Origin: Marisediminicola antarctica
Lineage (GTDB): Bacteria > Actinomycetota > Actinomycetes > Actinomycetales > Microbacteriaceae
Assembly (NCBI RefSeq): GCF_009930795.1
Contig: NZ_CP017146.1
Span: 3,162,001 to 3,226,000 of the forward strand
Direction of reading: 5' to 3'
Length of the DNA stretch: 64,000 nt
Shown: piece after piece, positions 41,761 to 49,656 of the stretch
Layout of the letters: each line of letters begins with the position of its first letter
Numbering within the stretch: position 1 is the first letter of the stretch
Program-made: the position numbers and the translations under genes
The notes under the pieces: model-generated
Database searches by the model: none
Told to the model about the DNA's origin: nothing
Seen by the model: the letters and a program-made list of their open reading frames with translations, nothing else

Positions 41761-43062
41761 TCAGTAGAACTTCTGGTACGGGTTGGCGACGAAGAGCTCC
41801 TGGGCGGGGAACTTCGTGAGCACCTGCGCGCCGTTGTTCGTGATCACGACTTCCTCCTCAATCCGGGCGGCCGAGACGCCGTCGGAGGCTGGGCAGTAAG
41901 TCTCGAGTGCGAAGACCATTCCGGCCTTGATCTCGACCGGATGCTCGAGGCTGTTGAGCCTCGAGATGATCGGCCGCTCGTGCAGCCCGAGGCCGAGGCC
42001 GTGCCCAAACTGCAGGCCGAACGCCTCCATCTCGTTCGCGAAGCCCAGATCGGTCGCCTTCGGCCAGAGCAGCGCGACCTCGTCAGTGCCCACGCCGTCG
42101 GCGACCTTGTTGATTGCGGCGTCCATCCATTCCCGCGCCTTGGTGTACGCGTCGTGCTGGCTCGGGGTCGAGCTGCCGACCGAGAAGGTGCGGTAGTAGC
42201 AGGTACGGTACCCGTTGAAGGAGTGGATGATGTCGAAGAACGCCTGGTCTCCCGGTCGGATGAGGCGGTCGGAGAAGTTGTGCGGATGCGGGTTGCAGCG
42301 CTCGCCCGAGACCGCGTTGATCGCCTCGACCTGGTCCGATCCCATCTCGTAGAGCCGCTTGCTCGCAAGAGCGACGATCTCGTTCTCGCGGATGCCGGGG
42401 CGCAGCGCCTCGGAGATGTCCTGGTAGACACCGTCGACCATCGCCGCGGCCTGGCTGAGCAGCATGATCTCGTCGACCGACTTGATCGAGCGGGCATCGA
42501 GCATCGACTGTTGGATGTCGACGACCTTGAGCCCCTGAGCCTGCATCTCGAACAGGAACGCCGGCTCGACGATGTCCACACCGACGGGCTGGTCGGCGAC
42601 GCCCGCATCCGTCAAGAGGCCCTTGATCACCTTCACGGCGTCGCGCATCAGGCCCGCCTCGGGGGCGACGGCACCGCGCAGGCCGAGCATTCCGGCGTGG
42701 CAGTGGTCCTGCTCGAGCCACGGCGAGAACATGCGGTGGTGCTTGGCAGCCGAGCCGAAGTCCCAGAGGTGGGGCTTGCCGTCCCTGGTGAGCAAGGCGT
42801 AGCGCGACATCTTGTCGCCGAGGGCGCCGCCGATCCAGGTCTGGGTCGTGTAGCGGATGTTGTAGAAGTCGAAGAGCAGGAAAGCCCCGCAGTCGCTCGC
42901 CTCGAGCGAGCGCATCGCCCGCCCCAGCCGGTAGTCGCGCAACCGGCCGAAGTCGACGCGCTGTTCGTAGTCGACCGACATGTGGCCGGGCGCCGGGATC
43001 ATCCGGTTGTCGAAGTCCAGCGCTGGCGCCGTCGGCGGCGCGAGTTCGAAAGACATGGTCAT
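41761..43062 (-). CDS. M24-family (creatinase/aminopeptidase fold) protein with altered metal site
   Basis: Pita-bread-fold protein of 433 residues. The N-terminal domain (to ~170) has LRDYRLGRAMRSLEASDCGAF and FDFYNIRYTTQTW, like creatinase- and DddP-type members. In the C-terminal domain the usual ligand pentad D-D-H-E-E reads Asp277 (FFDII), Cys288 (GYRTCYYRTF), His354 (FGHGLGLGLHE), Glu387 (VFALETYC) and Glu402 (RIEEEV), so the second Asp is replaced by Cys. Non-peptidase members of the family (creatinase, DoeA/EutD ectoine hydrolase, DddP lyase) also depart from the pentad. Peptidase activity is thus doubtful. It is the last gene of the SDR-ABC operon. Confidence 0.85.
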   Translation of the reverse strand: MTMSFELAPPTAPALDFDNRMIPAPGHMSVDYEQRVDFGRLRDYRLGRAMRSLEASDCGAFLLFDFYNIRYTTQTWIGGALGDKMSRYALLTRDGKPHLWDFGSAAKHHRMFSPWLEQDHCHAGMLGLRGAVAPEAGLMRDAVKVIKGLLTDAGVADQPVGVDIVEPAFLFEMQAQGLKVVDIQQSMLDARSIKSVDEIMLLSQAAAMVDGVYQDISEALRPGIRENEIVALASKRLYEMGSDQVEAINAVSGERCNPHPHNFSDRLIRPGDQAFFDIIHSFNGYRTCYYRTFSVGSSTPSQHDAYTKAREWMDAAINKVADGVGTDEVALLWPKATDLGFANEMEAFGLQFGHGLGLGLHERPIISRLNSLEHPVEIKAGMVFALETYCPASDGVSAARIEEEVVITNNGAQVLTKFPAQELFVANPYQKFY

Positions 43063-43143
43063 GGTGCATCTCCTAGACGGTGGTGATTAGGACGGTGCCG
43101 GGTGGGCGCGTTCGGGCGCCCACCCGGGACCCTCAGGCTTGTG

Positions 43144-44136
43144 CTACCACTCGGCGGGGTAGTCGGCCGCGTTCTCCTTCGTCACCTCGGGGATCGGCAT
43201 GAAGTAGTTGGCTTCGAGCGTGTTCCCTTCGATCGCCTCGACGATGTACTTGACGGCGTTCTCACCGTCCCAGACCGGAGACTGGAACAGGGTCGCGTAC
43301 TGCTTGCCCGAGAGAACGTTGGGCTGGCCCAGTTCGGTGTTGCCCGTGCCGACGACCGGGATGGTGGTCGGGTCGATACCGCGGTTCTCCATGGCCTCGA
43401 TCGCTCCTGCGGCCATCGTGTCGTCGACGGCGTAGATCGCGTCGATGTTCTCCTCGCCGAGGCTCGTGAACAGCTCTGACGTGACGGTCAGCGCCACATC
43501 CTTCGCCCAGTCGCCGGGCTGCTGGCCGATGACCTCGACGTTGGGGTAGCTCGACGCGAGCTCATCGCGGAAGCCCGCCTCGCGGTCGATGGCGGTGGAG
43601 TTGCCGGAAAGGCCCTGGATGATGATGATGCTTCCACCGGCGTCTCCGAGGACGTCGCCGATGAGCTTCGCTGCTCCGCGGCCGACCTCCTCGTTGGAGG
43701 GTCCGGTGTAGGTGCCGACAAGGTCCTTGTCCTCGGGCAGCACATCGGAGTTCGACGCGTTCACCGGGATCCCGGCGGCCTTGGCCGCCTCGAGGCACGG
43801 GCGGATGGTGTCGACGGCCGCCGGCCAGAGAATGATTCCGTCGGGCTTGGACGCGATCGCGACGGAGCACTCGTTCGCCTGCTTCGCGGCGTCGTACTCG
43901 GCATTCGTGATGGTGAGGTTGACCCCCATCTCATCGGCGGCCGCATTCATAGCCTTGAGGTAGTTGGTTCCGTAGGGCTGGTCATTGCCCTGGGGAAGGA
44001 GCGCGTAGACGTTGTAGCCGTCGGCGGATGCATCGCCAGCGTCGTCGGTGCCGCCGGTGCCGCCGGACGCGCACCCGCTGAGCGCGAGTCCGGCTACAGC
44101 GAACACACTCACGAGTACAGTGCGGGAGTTTCGCAT
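43144..44136 (-). CDS. Ribose-type sugar ABC transporter, substrate-binding lipoprotein
   Basis: Periplasmic-binding-protein type 1 (Peripla_BP_4) lipoprotein. The signal peptide ends in LALSGC (lipobox), followed by a Gly/Thr/Asp linker. The ligand fold begins YNVYALLPQGNDQPYGTNYLKAMNAAAD, and ASKPDGIILWPAAVDT, PVNASNSDV and IDAIYAVDDTMAAGAIEAM are typical of RbsB-like proteins. The ATG at 44136 follows AGAGGC; a longer frame upstream overlaps the permease gene region and is not used. The ligand could be a sugar, polyol or other small compound. Confidence 0.92.
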   Translation of the reverse strand: MRNSRTVLVSVFAVAGLALSGCASGGTGGTDDAGDASADGYNVYALLPQGNDQPYGTNYLKAMNAAADEMGVNLTITNAEYDAAKQANECSVAIASKPDGIILWPAAVDTIRPCLEAAKAAGIPVNASNSDVLPEDKDLVGTYTGPSNEEVGRGAAKLIGDVLGDAGGSIIIIQGLSGNSTAIDREAGFRDELASSYPNVEVIGQQPGDWAKDVALTVTSELFTSLGEENIDAIYAVDDTMAAGAIEAMENRGIDPTTIPVVGTGNTELGQPNVLSGKQYATLFQSPVWDGENAVKYIVEAIEGNTLEANYFMPIPEVTKENAADYPAEW

Positions 44137-44198
44137 TTCGTGCCTCTTTCTTTGTCGCTTCTGTGATTCGTCACCCGGGTGGTGACTGGGGTGCAGGG

Positions 44199-45218
44199 CT
44201 ACGCCTGCTGGTTCGTTTTTCCTCGCACGAGCCCCTGGAGGCGCCTGGAGAGAGCACGAAGATTGTTGGGGTCGGTCGTGATGGCCACGAGCAGCACGAT
44301 GCCGATGAGCACGTCCTGCACCTCGCGGTCCGCTCCGGCGAAGGTGAGCCCCACCTGCATGAGGCCGAGGGCGAAGGCGCCGATCAGGGTTCCGACGAGT
44401 GACCCTCGGCCGCCGTTGAGCAGGTTGCCGCCGATGATGACGGCGGCGAAACTCGCCAGTAGCACCGTGGACCCCGCCGTGGGATCCGCTGCGGTCAGCT
44501 CGAGCGTGTTGATGACGCCGGCGAGCGCCGCCACGAACCCGCACAGCATGAAGGAGGTGAACAGGCGCAGCTTGACCGGGATACCGGCATCAATTGCTGC
44601 CTGCCGGTTGCCGCCGACAGCGTAGAACTCGCGGCCTGCGCGCATCTTCGAGATGAAGAACTGCAGCATGACGAACAGCAGGATGAAGATGAGAACGCGT
44701 GGGGTGATCGGCCCGAGCAACTCCCGGCCGAAGACGAGCGCCGAGTCGATGTCCGTGATCCTCACCGGTCGCCCATCGCTCATCACGAACGCGAGTCCGC
44801 GGAGGGCGAAGAGCGTGCCGAGGGTCGCGATGAACGAGTTCACCCCGACCACCACGATCAGGAACGCGTTGAGAGCTCCTATCGCCACGCCCGTGACGAG
44901 GCCGGCGATGATGCCGAGGCCAAGATCGGGGATGGATGCGACGACCACGCCGGTGAGCGCGAGGGTGCTGCCGACGCTCAGGTCGAGTTCACCCTGAAGT
45001 ACCACGAGGGTAAGTCCCAGCGCGACGAGGCCGACGAGCGCGACCCGGGCGAGGCTGACACCGTAGGCGTTGAAGACGATCGGCTGCTGCACGGCGATGA
45101 CGCCGACCACGAGGATGAGCAGGATGACGGCCCTGCCCTCGGTGCGGCGGGCGACCGCGTTCTTCACCCGGTTCCAGGTGCCGGTCTGCGTTTCCTGCAG
45201 CTTCATGATGGTACTCAT
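44199..45218 (-). CDS. Ribose-type ABC transporter, permease 2
   Basis: RbsC-like membrane subunit of 339 residues with about nine or ten helices. It has GELDLSVGSTLALTGVV, a typical RbsC stretch, and the ATPase-contact loop GREFYAVGGNRQAAIDAGIPV. It overlaps the first permease gene by 4 bp (ATGA). Two different permease genes in one operon suggest a heterodimeric channel. Confidence 0.93.
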   Translation of the reverse strand: MSTIMKLQETQTGTWNRVKNAVARRTEGRAVILLILVVGVIAVQQPIVFNAYGVSLARVALVGLVALGLTLVVLQGELDLSVGSTLALTGVVVASIPDLGLGIIAGLVTGVAIGALNAFLIVVVGVNSFIATLGTLFALRGLAFVMSDGRPVRITDIDSALVFGRELLGPITPRVLIFILLFVMLQFFISKMRAGREFYAVGGNRQAAIDAGIPVKLRLFTSFMLCGFVAALAGVINTLELTAADPTAGSTVLLASFAAVIIGGNLLNGGRGSLVGTLIGAFALGLMQVGLTFAGADREVQDVLIGIVLLVAITTDPNNLRALSRRLQGLVRGKTNQQA

Positions 45219-46231
45219 CGCTTTTCTGCCTTTCGTGCCAGGGCGTCCAGCGCCACCGCGAAGACGATGACGGCGCCGGTGACCAGTTGTTGCCAGGCGA
45301 AGGAGAACCCGGAGAGGACCAGGATGTTCGACAGCACGCTGATGAAGATGACGCCCAGGAAGGTGCGCAGGATGCTGCCGCGTCCACCGAACAGGCTGTT
45401 GCCACCGATGATCACGGCGGCGAGTGCCCGGAAGTCGAAGCCCTCGCTCATCGTCGCCACTGCGGTGTTGGAGTAGGCCGCGAGCACGAATCCGGCGATC
45501 ATCGCGGCGATCGAGGTAAGCACGAAGGCGCCGACGACGACTCCACCGCTGTTCACCCCGGCGAGCCGCGTGGCCTGCTTGTTCGAGCCGTAGGAGCGGA
45601 TCATGAACCCGAACTTGGTGCGCGAGAGCACGATGCTCGCGATGACGGCGACAACGATGAGCACAAAGGCGCTGAGCGGGAACGGTCCCACCCTGGCGTC
45701 GCCGAAGGCGTCAATCGGTCCGTTCTCCGGACCGTAATAGATGGTGCCGGTCGTGAGCAGGCTCAGGATGCCGGCGCCGATCCCGGTGGTGCCGAGGGTG
45801 ACCACCACCGCGTTCGCCTTGAGGAAACCGACCGAGACGCCGTTCACCACGCCGTACAGCAGCGCGAAGAACAGGGCAATCGCCATCGCCCCGACCACCC
45901 CGTAGGTAGGACTCAGCGCCAGAAGGATCACGCCCGCGGTGGCGACCTGCGCGACGACCGAAAGGTCGATGTAGTTGGCGCTGATCACCACGAACGTCAT
46001 GCCGATGGCGACGATTCCGATGGCCGAGGCTCGGTGGAACACGTCGATGATGTTCACCGAGCTGGCGAACCCGTTCACGAAGATAACCGAGAAGACCAGC
46101 AGGACCCCTGTGAAGATGAAGATGCCACGACTGGCGATCCACGTGATCACGCTGCCCTGCCGCTTCACGATTCCTTCGACGGGCGCACCGTTTGGGGGTG
46201 CCGCCTTCAGTTGCGTTCCGGACTCGGTCAT
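45215..46231 (-). CDS. Ribose-type ABC transporter, permease 1
   Basis: Second RbsC-like permease, 338 residues. It has ISANYIDLSVVAQVATAGVIL (the counterpart of the LDLSVG stretch) and the coupling loop FGFMIRSYGSNKQATRLAGVN. A cytosolic N-terminus of ~28 residues precedes TM1. It overlaps both neighbours by 4 bp, so all the transporter genes are translationally coupled. Confidence 0.93.
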   Translation of the reverse strand: MTESGTQLKAAPPNGAPVEGIVKRQGSVITWIASRGIFIFTGVLLVFSVIFVNGFASSVNIIDVFHRASAIGIVAIGMTFVVISANYIDLSVVAQVATAGVILLALSPTYGVVGAMAIALFFALLYGVVNGVSVGFLKANAVVVTLGTTGIGAGILSLLTTGTIYYGPENGPIDAFGDARVGPFPLSAFVLIVVAVIASIVLSRTKFGFMIRSYGSNKQATRLAGVNSGGVVVGAFVLTSIAAMIAGFVLAAYSNTAVATMSEGFDFRALAAVIIGGNSLFGGRGSILRTFLGVIFISVLSNILVLSGFSFAWQQLVTGAVIVFAVALDALARKAEKR

Positions 46232-47760
46232 GAGGAACTCGCCACCTTTTCTCCCGCGGCCAATGCCATGACCGACCGTTCGTTTGCTTCGTCGGGCGAG
46301 AGCGTGCCCATAATGCGTCCGTCTCTCACGACATGGATGACGTCGGACAGTTCGAGGAGCTCGGGAAGGTCGGAGCTGATCACCAGCACCGCGGTCCCTC
46401 CGTCGGCGAGCCCGCGCAGCAGCCGGTGGATCTCGGCCTTGGCGCCGACATCGACCCCGCGGGTGGGTTCGTCGAGCACGATGAGCTTCGGCTCACGGCC
46501 GAGCCACTTCGCGATCACGACCTTCTGCTGGTTGCCGCCGCTGTACTGGCCTGCGTCGCGCCCCACCTCGGGCGGCCTCAGTCCCACCTCGGCCGCAAGC
46601 CGGGTGGCAAACTCGGTGATCTTCCCGCGCTGAAGGAACCCTCCCTTCGAGAGGAAGGCACGGTTGGGCAGTGTGATGTTGTCGGCGACGCTCATCTCGA
46701 GCGCGAGCCCCTCGGTTCGGCGCTCTTCGGGGATGAACCCGATGCCGGCCCGCACCGCGCTCCCGTAGCCCTGGATATTCTTGGTCTGGCCGTCGACGGT
46801 GATCGTGGCCGTGCCGGCCGTTCGGGGGTCCACCCCGATGATCGCCCGCACGAGCTCGCTGCGTCCCGCCCCGACAAGTCCGCCTATGCCGACGATCTCC
46901 CCCGCGCGCACGTCGAGATCAATGCCGTTGACCCGGAACGCCCTGATGCCGCGAGCGGAGAGCACGACGGCCCCCGGGTTCGCGACGCGGCGGGTCTGCA
47001 GGTCGAGCTTGAGCTCCCGGCCGACCATCTTGTCGATCACCGCGTTCGGCGTGGTCTCGGCGATAATCAGGTTATCGACGACCTTACCGTCGCGCAGAAT
47101 GGTCGCGCGTTCGCAAATACGGAAGACCTCGGGAATCCGGTGCGAGATGTAGATGATCGCGAGTCCCTTGGCTGCCAGTCGCTGCAGCATGTTGAGCAGG
47201 TAGTCGGTCTCGGCCGGGGTCAGGGTCGCGGTCGGTTCGTCGAGGATGAGCACCCGCGGGCTGCGGGCCACCGCTCTGGCAATCTCGACGAACTGGCGCA
47301 GCGCCACCGAGAGCCGGGAGACGCGCTCGTTGAGGTCGACCGAGACACCGATCTGGTCGAGAGCATCCTCGGCGATCTTCCGCTGGCGCGCGGAGTCGAT
47401 CACGCCGAATTTCGTCGGGGTCGCCCCGAGAAGAATATTCTCGGCGACCGTCATCTCCGGGATGAGGCTGAGCTCCTGGTGCACGAGTGCGATCCCGGCC
47501 TCGAGGGAGGCCTTCGCCCCCGGCTCGAGCACCGCGCCATCGACGCTGACCCCGCCGTTGTCTGGGGTCAGGATGCCGGCGAGGATGCGCATCAGCGTGG
47601 ACTTTCCTGCGCCGTTCTCCCCCACCACGGCATGGATCTCGCCCGCGCCGACGGAGATGCTGACGTGGTCGACGGCGACTGCGCCGCCGAACCGCTTCAC
47701 GATATCGTGCGCCTCGATGACCGTCTTTCGAGTCGTACGAGTCTCTGGTGATGTACTCAT
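46228..47760 (-). CDS. Ribose-type ABC transporter, duplicated ATPase
   Basis: RbsA/MglA-type protein with two nucleotide-binding domains in 510 residues. The first has Walker A GENGAGKST (~47-55), a signature LSVALRQFVEIARA and Walker B LILDEPTATLTP. The second has a degenerate Walker A (GLVGAGRSE, ~290), signature YSGGNQQKVVIAKWL and LIVLDEPTRGVDVGAK. In this class the imperfect second Walker A is usual. It lies 45 bp after the SDR gene. Confidence 0.95.
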   Translation of the reverse strand: MSTSPETRTTRKTVIEAHDIVKRFGGAVAVDHVSISVGAGEIHAVVGENGAGKSTLMRILAGILTPDNGGVSVDGAVLEPGAKASLEAGIALVHQELSLIPEMTVAENILLGATPTKFGVIDSARQRKIAEDALDQIGVSVDLNERVSRLSVALRQFVEIARAVARSPRVLILDEPTATLTPAETDYLLNMLQRLAAKGLAIIYISHRIPEVFRICERATILRDGKVVDNLIIAETTPNAVIDKMVGRELKLDLQTRRVANPGAVVLSARGIRAFRVNGIDLDVRAGEIVGIGGLVGAGRSELVRAIIGVDPRTAGTATITVDGQTKNIQGYGSAVRAGIGFIPEERRTEGLALEMSVADNITLPNRAFLSKGGFLQRGKITEFATRLAAEVGLRPPEVGRDAGQYSGGNQQKVVIAKWLGREPKLIVLDEPTRGVDVGAKAEIHRLLRGLADGGTAVLVISSDLPELLELSDVIHVVRDGRIMGTLSPDEANERSVMALAAGEKVASSS

Positions 47761-47805
47761 GGTGCTGGGCTCCTTTGCCGCAGGTGAGACCGGACTGAGC
47801 GGGGG

Positions 47806-48594
47806 CTAGTGGAGTAGCTGCCCGCCGGTGACGTTCATCGATGCGCCCGTGATGTTGCGTGCCTTGTCCGACAGCAGGAAGGCGACGGCCTCGCCGATGT
47901 CATCCGGCTCCTGGGGGCGGCCGAGCGGAATCGGCGCGATCGCGCCCGCCCACGCCTCCTCCCGAGTGATGCCATCGGCCGCCGCAGCCTTGTCGAGCAT
48001 CGGCTCCCAGAGCGGCGTGCGCACGACGCCGGGCAGAACTGCGTTCACCGTGATGTCGTAGGGGGCGAGCTCAACGGCGAGCGACTGGGTGAGACCCATC
48101 ACACCGAATTTGCTCGCACAGTAGTGGCTGAACAGCGGGATGCCGCGGAGCCCCACGAAGGAGGCGTTCGAGACGATGCGTCCGGAGCGGCGTTCGATCA
48201 TCTGGTCGACGACCGCCCTGGTGGTGTGGAAGACACCGTTGAGGTTCACATTGATGACGCGGTTCCACTCGTCCTCGTCCATCTCGTTGAACGGAACGCG
48301 GTTCGAAATGCCGGCGTTGTTCACGAGTCCATCGACCCGGCCGAAGCGCTTCGTCGCATCCGCCACGACACCGCGGCTGGAATCGCCGCTCGTGACGTCG
48401 TGCTGGAGGCCGAGGGCGAGTCCGCCGGCCGACGTGATCTCCGTCGCAATGGTCTCGGCGGCCTCGAGCCGAATGTCGGTGATGACGACCTGCGCGCCAT
48501 GTTCGGCAACCACCTTCGCGATACCGGCTCCGATGCCGGAACCTCCCCCGGTCACGAGAATTACCTTGCCTGTGAGATCAGCCACGACTGTCAA
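47806..48594 (-). CDS. SDR family NAD(P)-dependent oxidoreductase
   Basis: Classical short-chain dehydrogenase of 262 residues. The cofactor motif is TGGGSGIGAGIA (~16-27), NNAGISNR follows, and the catalytic residues are Ser in SNASFVGLRG and Tyr/Lys in HYCASKFG. Asp in ITDIRLEAAE at the end of beta2 points to NAD(H) rather than NADP(H). It is the first gene of a leftward operon with the ABC transporter and the M24 protein, so it probably oxidises the imported compound (an alcohol or polyol) or an intermediate. Confidence 0.93.
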   Translation of the reverse strand: MTVVADLTGKVILVTGGGSGIGAGIAKVVAEHGAQVVITDIRLEAAETIATEITSAGGLALGLQHDVTSGDSSRGVVADATKRFGRVDGLVNNAGISNRVPFNEMDEDEWNRVINVNLNGVFHTTRAVVDQMIERRSGRIVSNASFVGLRGIPLFSHYCASKFGVMGLTQSLAVELAPYDITVNAVLPGVVRTPLWEPMLDKAAAADGITREEAWAGAIAPIPLGRPQEPDDIGEAVAFLLSDKARNITGASMNVTGGQLLH

Positions 48595-48618
48595 CCTCCA
48601 TTGGTTGTGCGGAATGGG

Positions 48619-48635
48619 TTACACGTGCGGTGTAA
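48619..48635. promoter_or_regulatory. TTACAC-N5-GTGTAA palindrome upstream of the SDR-ABC-M24 operon
   Basis: Perfect 6-bp arms around GTGCG, 25 bp upstream of the SDR start. It differs from the TTGGATCC-type motif and may belong to another regulator, for example the neighbouring XRE-cupin protein. Confidence 0.5.
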
Positions 48636-48656
48636 ACCTGTGGACCACACTAGCGG

Positions 48657-48666
48657 TTGGATCCAA
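48657..48666. promoter_or_regulatory. Operator-like palindrome, site C of a shared motif
   Basis: TTGGATCCAA, a perfect 10-bp palindrome (flanks GG..TGG), 63 bp upstream of the SDR start. It matches the core of sites A and B at 39 kb, nearly 10 kb away, tying the two operon groups together. Confidence 0.6.
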
Positions 48667-48739
48667 TGGAAAGCAAGACCTTTGTAATTCCCGAGAGAAC
48701 ACTGTCGGTCGACGGGCAGAACCTCGAGCGGCCGCGGCG

Positions 48740-49450
48740 TCAGAAGCCGGAATGCCGCTCAGCCGAGCTCGCCGCGACACTGGGAGCGACGGAGTCTGTT
48801 CTCTCGTCGAGAACGAACCAGACCGCCCTGACTGGCTCGGCCCCGCTGTTCCAAAAGCGATGCGGGATGCTCGAATCGAAGGCGATCGAGTCGCCGACCT
48901 GCATCTGTGCCTGGCTGAATCCCACCTGTGCATTGAGCGTTCCCGAGACGATGACGCCGTACTCGCGCCCGCCGTGGCGGATGAAGTCCTCCGGCGGCTG
49001 GGCCCCGGGCGCGGAGTCGTAGACCACCTCGATGAACTCGGCGCCGTCCTCGGCGCGCGGGGTGAGGCGCTCCCAGCGCGGGCCGGACTTGAGACGGATC
49101 GCCGGGCGGGCGTTGCCGCGCAGCACAATGCCCGCCTCGTCGAGCGGCGTGTTCTGCGCCGTCGCGACGGCCTCCTCGAGCGGCACGATCCGCTCACCGT
49201 CGGTCGTCACGGCCTCCTCGAAGAGGCTGTCCATCGAGATACCCAGCGCACTCACGACGTTGTAGAGCGCGCGAACGCTGAAGGCGGCCAGCCCCCGCTC
49301 GACCTGGGAGACGTGGCTCGCCGAGACGTCGATGCGGCGCCCGAGCTCGCGAATGCTCATGCCTGCGGCCTCCCGCGAGGCGCGGATGCGCTCCCCCACG
49401 GTGAGCCATTCGGACGCGGCTTCAGACTCGTTCACCGAATTCTCCCTCAT
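48740..49450 (-). CDS. XRE family regulator with cupin domain
   Basis: A helix-turn-helix domain (residues ~17-72: LTVGERIRASREAAGMSIRELGRRIDVSASHVSQVERG) is joined to a C-terminal small-molecule-binding cupin (~135-215, with RHGGREYGVIVSGTLNAQVG and DSIAFDSSIPHRFWNSG). Regulators of this design commonly control amino-acid, polyamine or osmolyte catabolism and transport. It diverges from the BCCT transporter gene and sits 145 bp behind the SDR operon promoter, so it could act on either. Confidence 0.92.
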   Translation of the reverse strand: MRENSVNESEAASEWLTVGERIRASREAAGMSIRELGRRIDVSASHVSQVERGLAAFSVRALYNVVSALGISMDSLFEEAVTTDGERIVPLEEAVATAQNTPLDEAGIVLRGNARPAIRLKSGPRWERLTPRAEDGAEFIEVVYDSAPGAQPPEDFIRHGGREYGVIVSGTLNAQVGFSQAQMQVGDSIAFDSSIPHRFWNSGAEPVRAVWFVLDERTDSVAPSVAASSAERHSGF

Positions 49451-49656
49451 CCTCGACCGATGCCGTGGGTCCGCCCGTCATCAGAGAACCCCGACAACAC
49501 ACCGAGTGTATCCCGACACAGAACAGCACGGGAGAGTTTGACGACGCCGTTGACTTCGACCCCGGCGGTGCGCGCCGGGCATTCGAATCGGCGCTGCTGC
49601 CGTGCGCGCTGCGAGCGACACCCCACCGCCGCTCCACCGCGGAGTACCCTGAGGGG

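Noticed and set aside
41761-43062. Naming the M24 protein DMSP lyase DddP, prolidase or creatinase
   Set aside because: The ligand pattern does not match DddP or prolidase exactly, and residue-level comparison with creatinase was not possible here; the family name only is justified.
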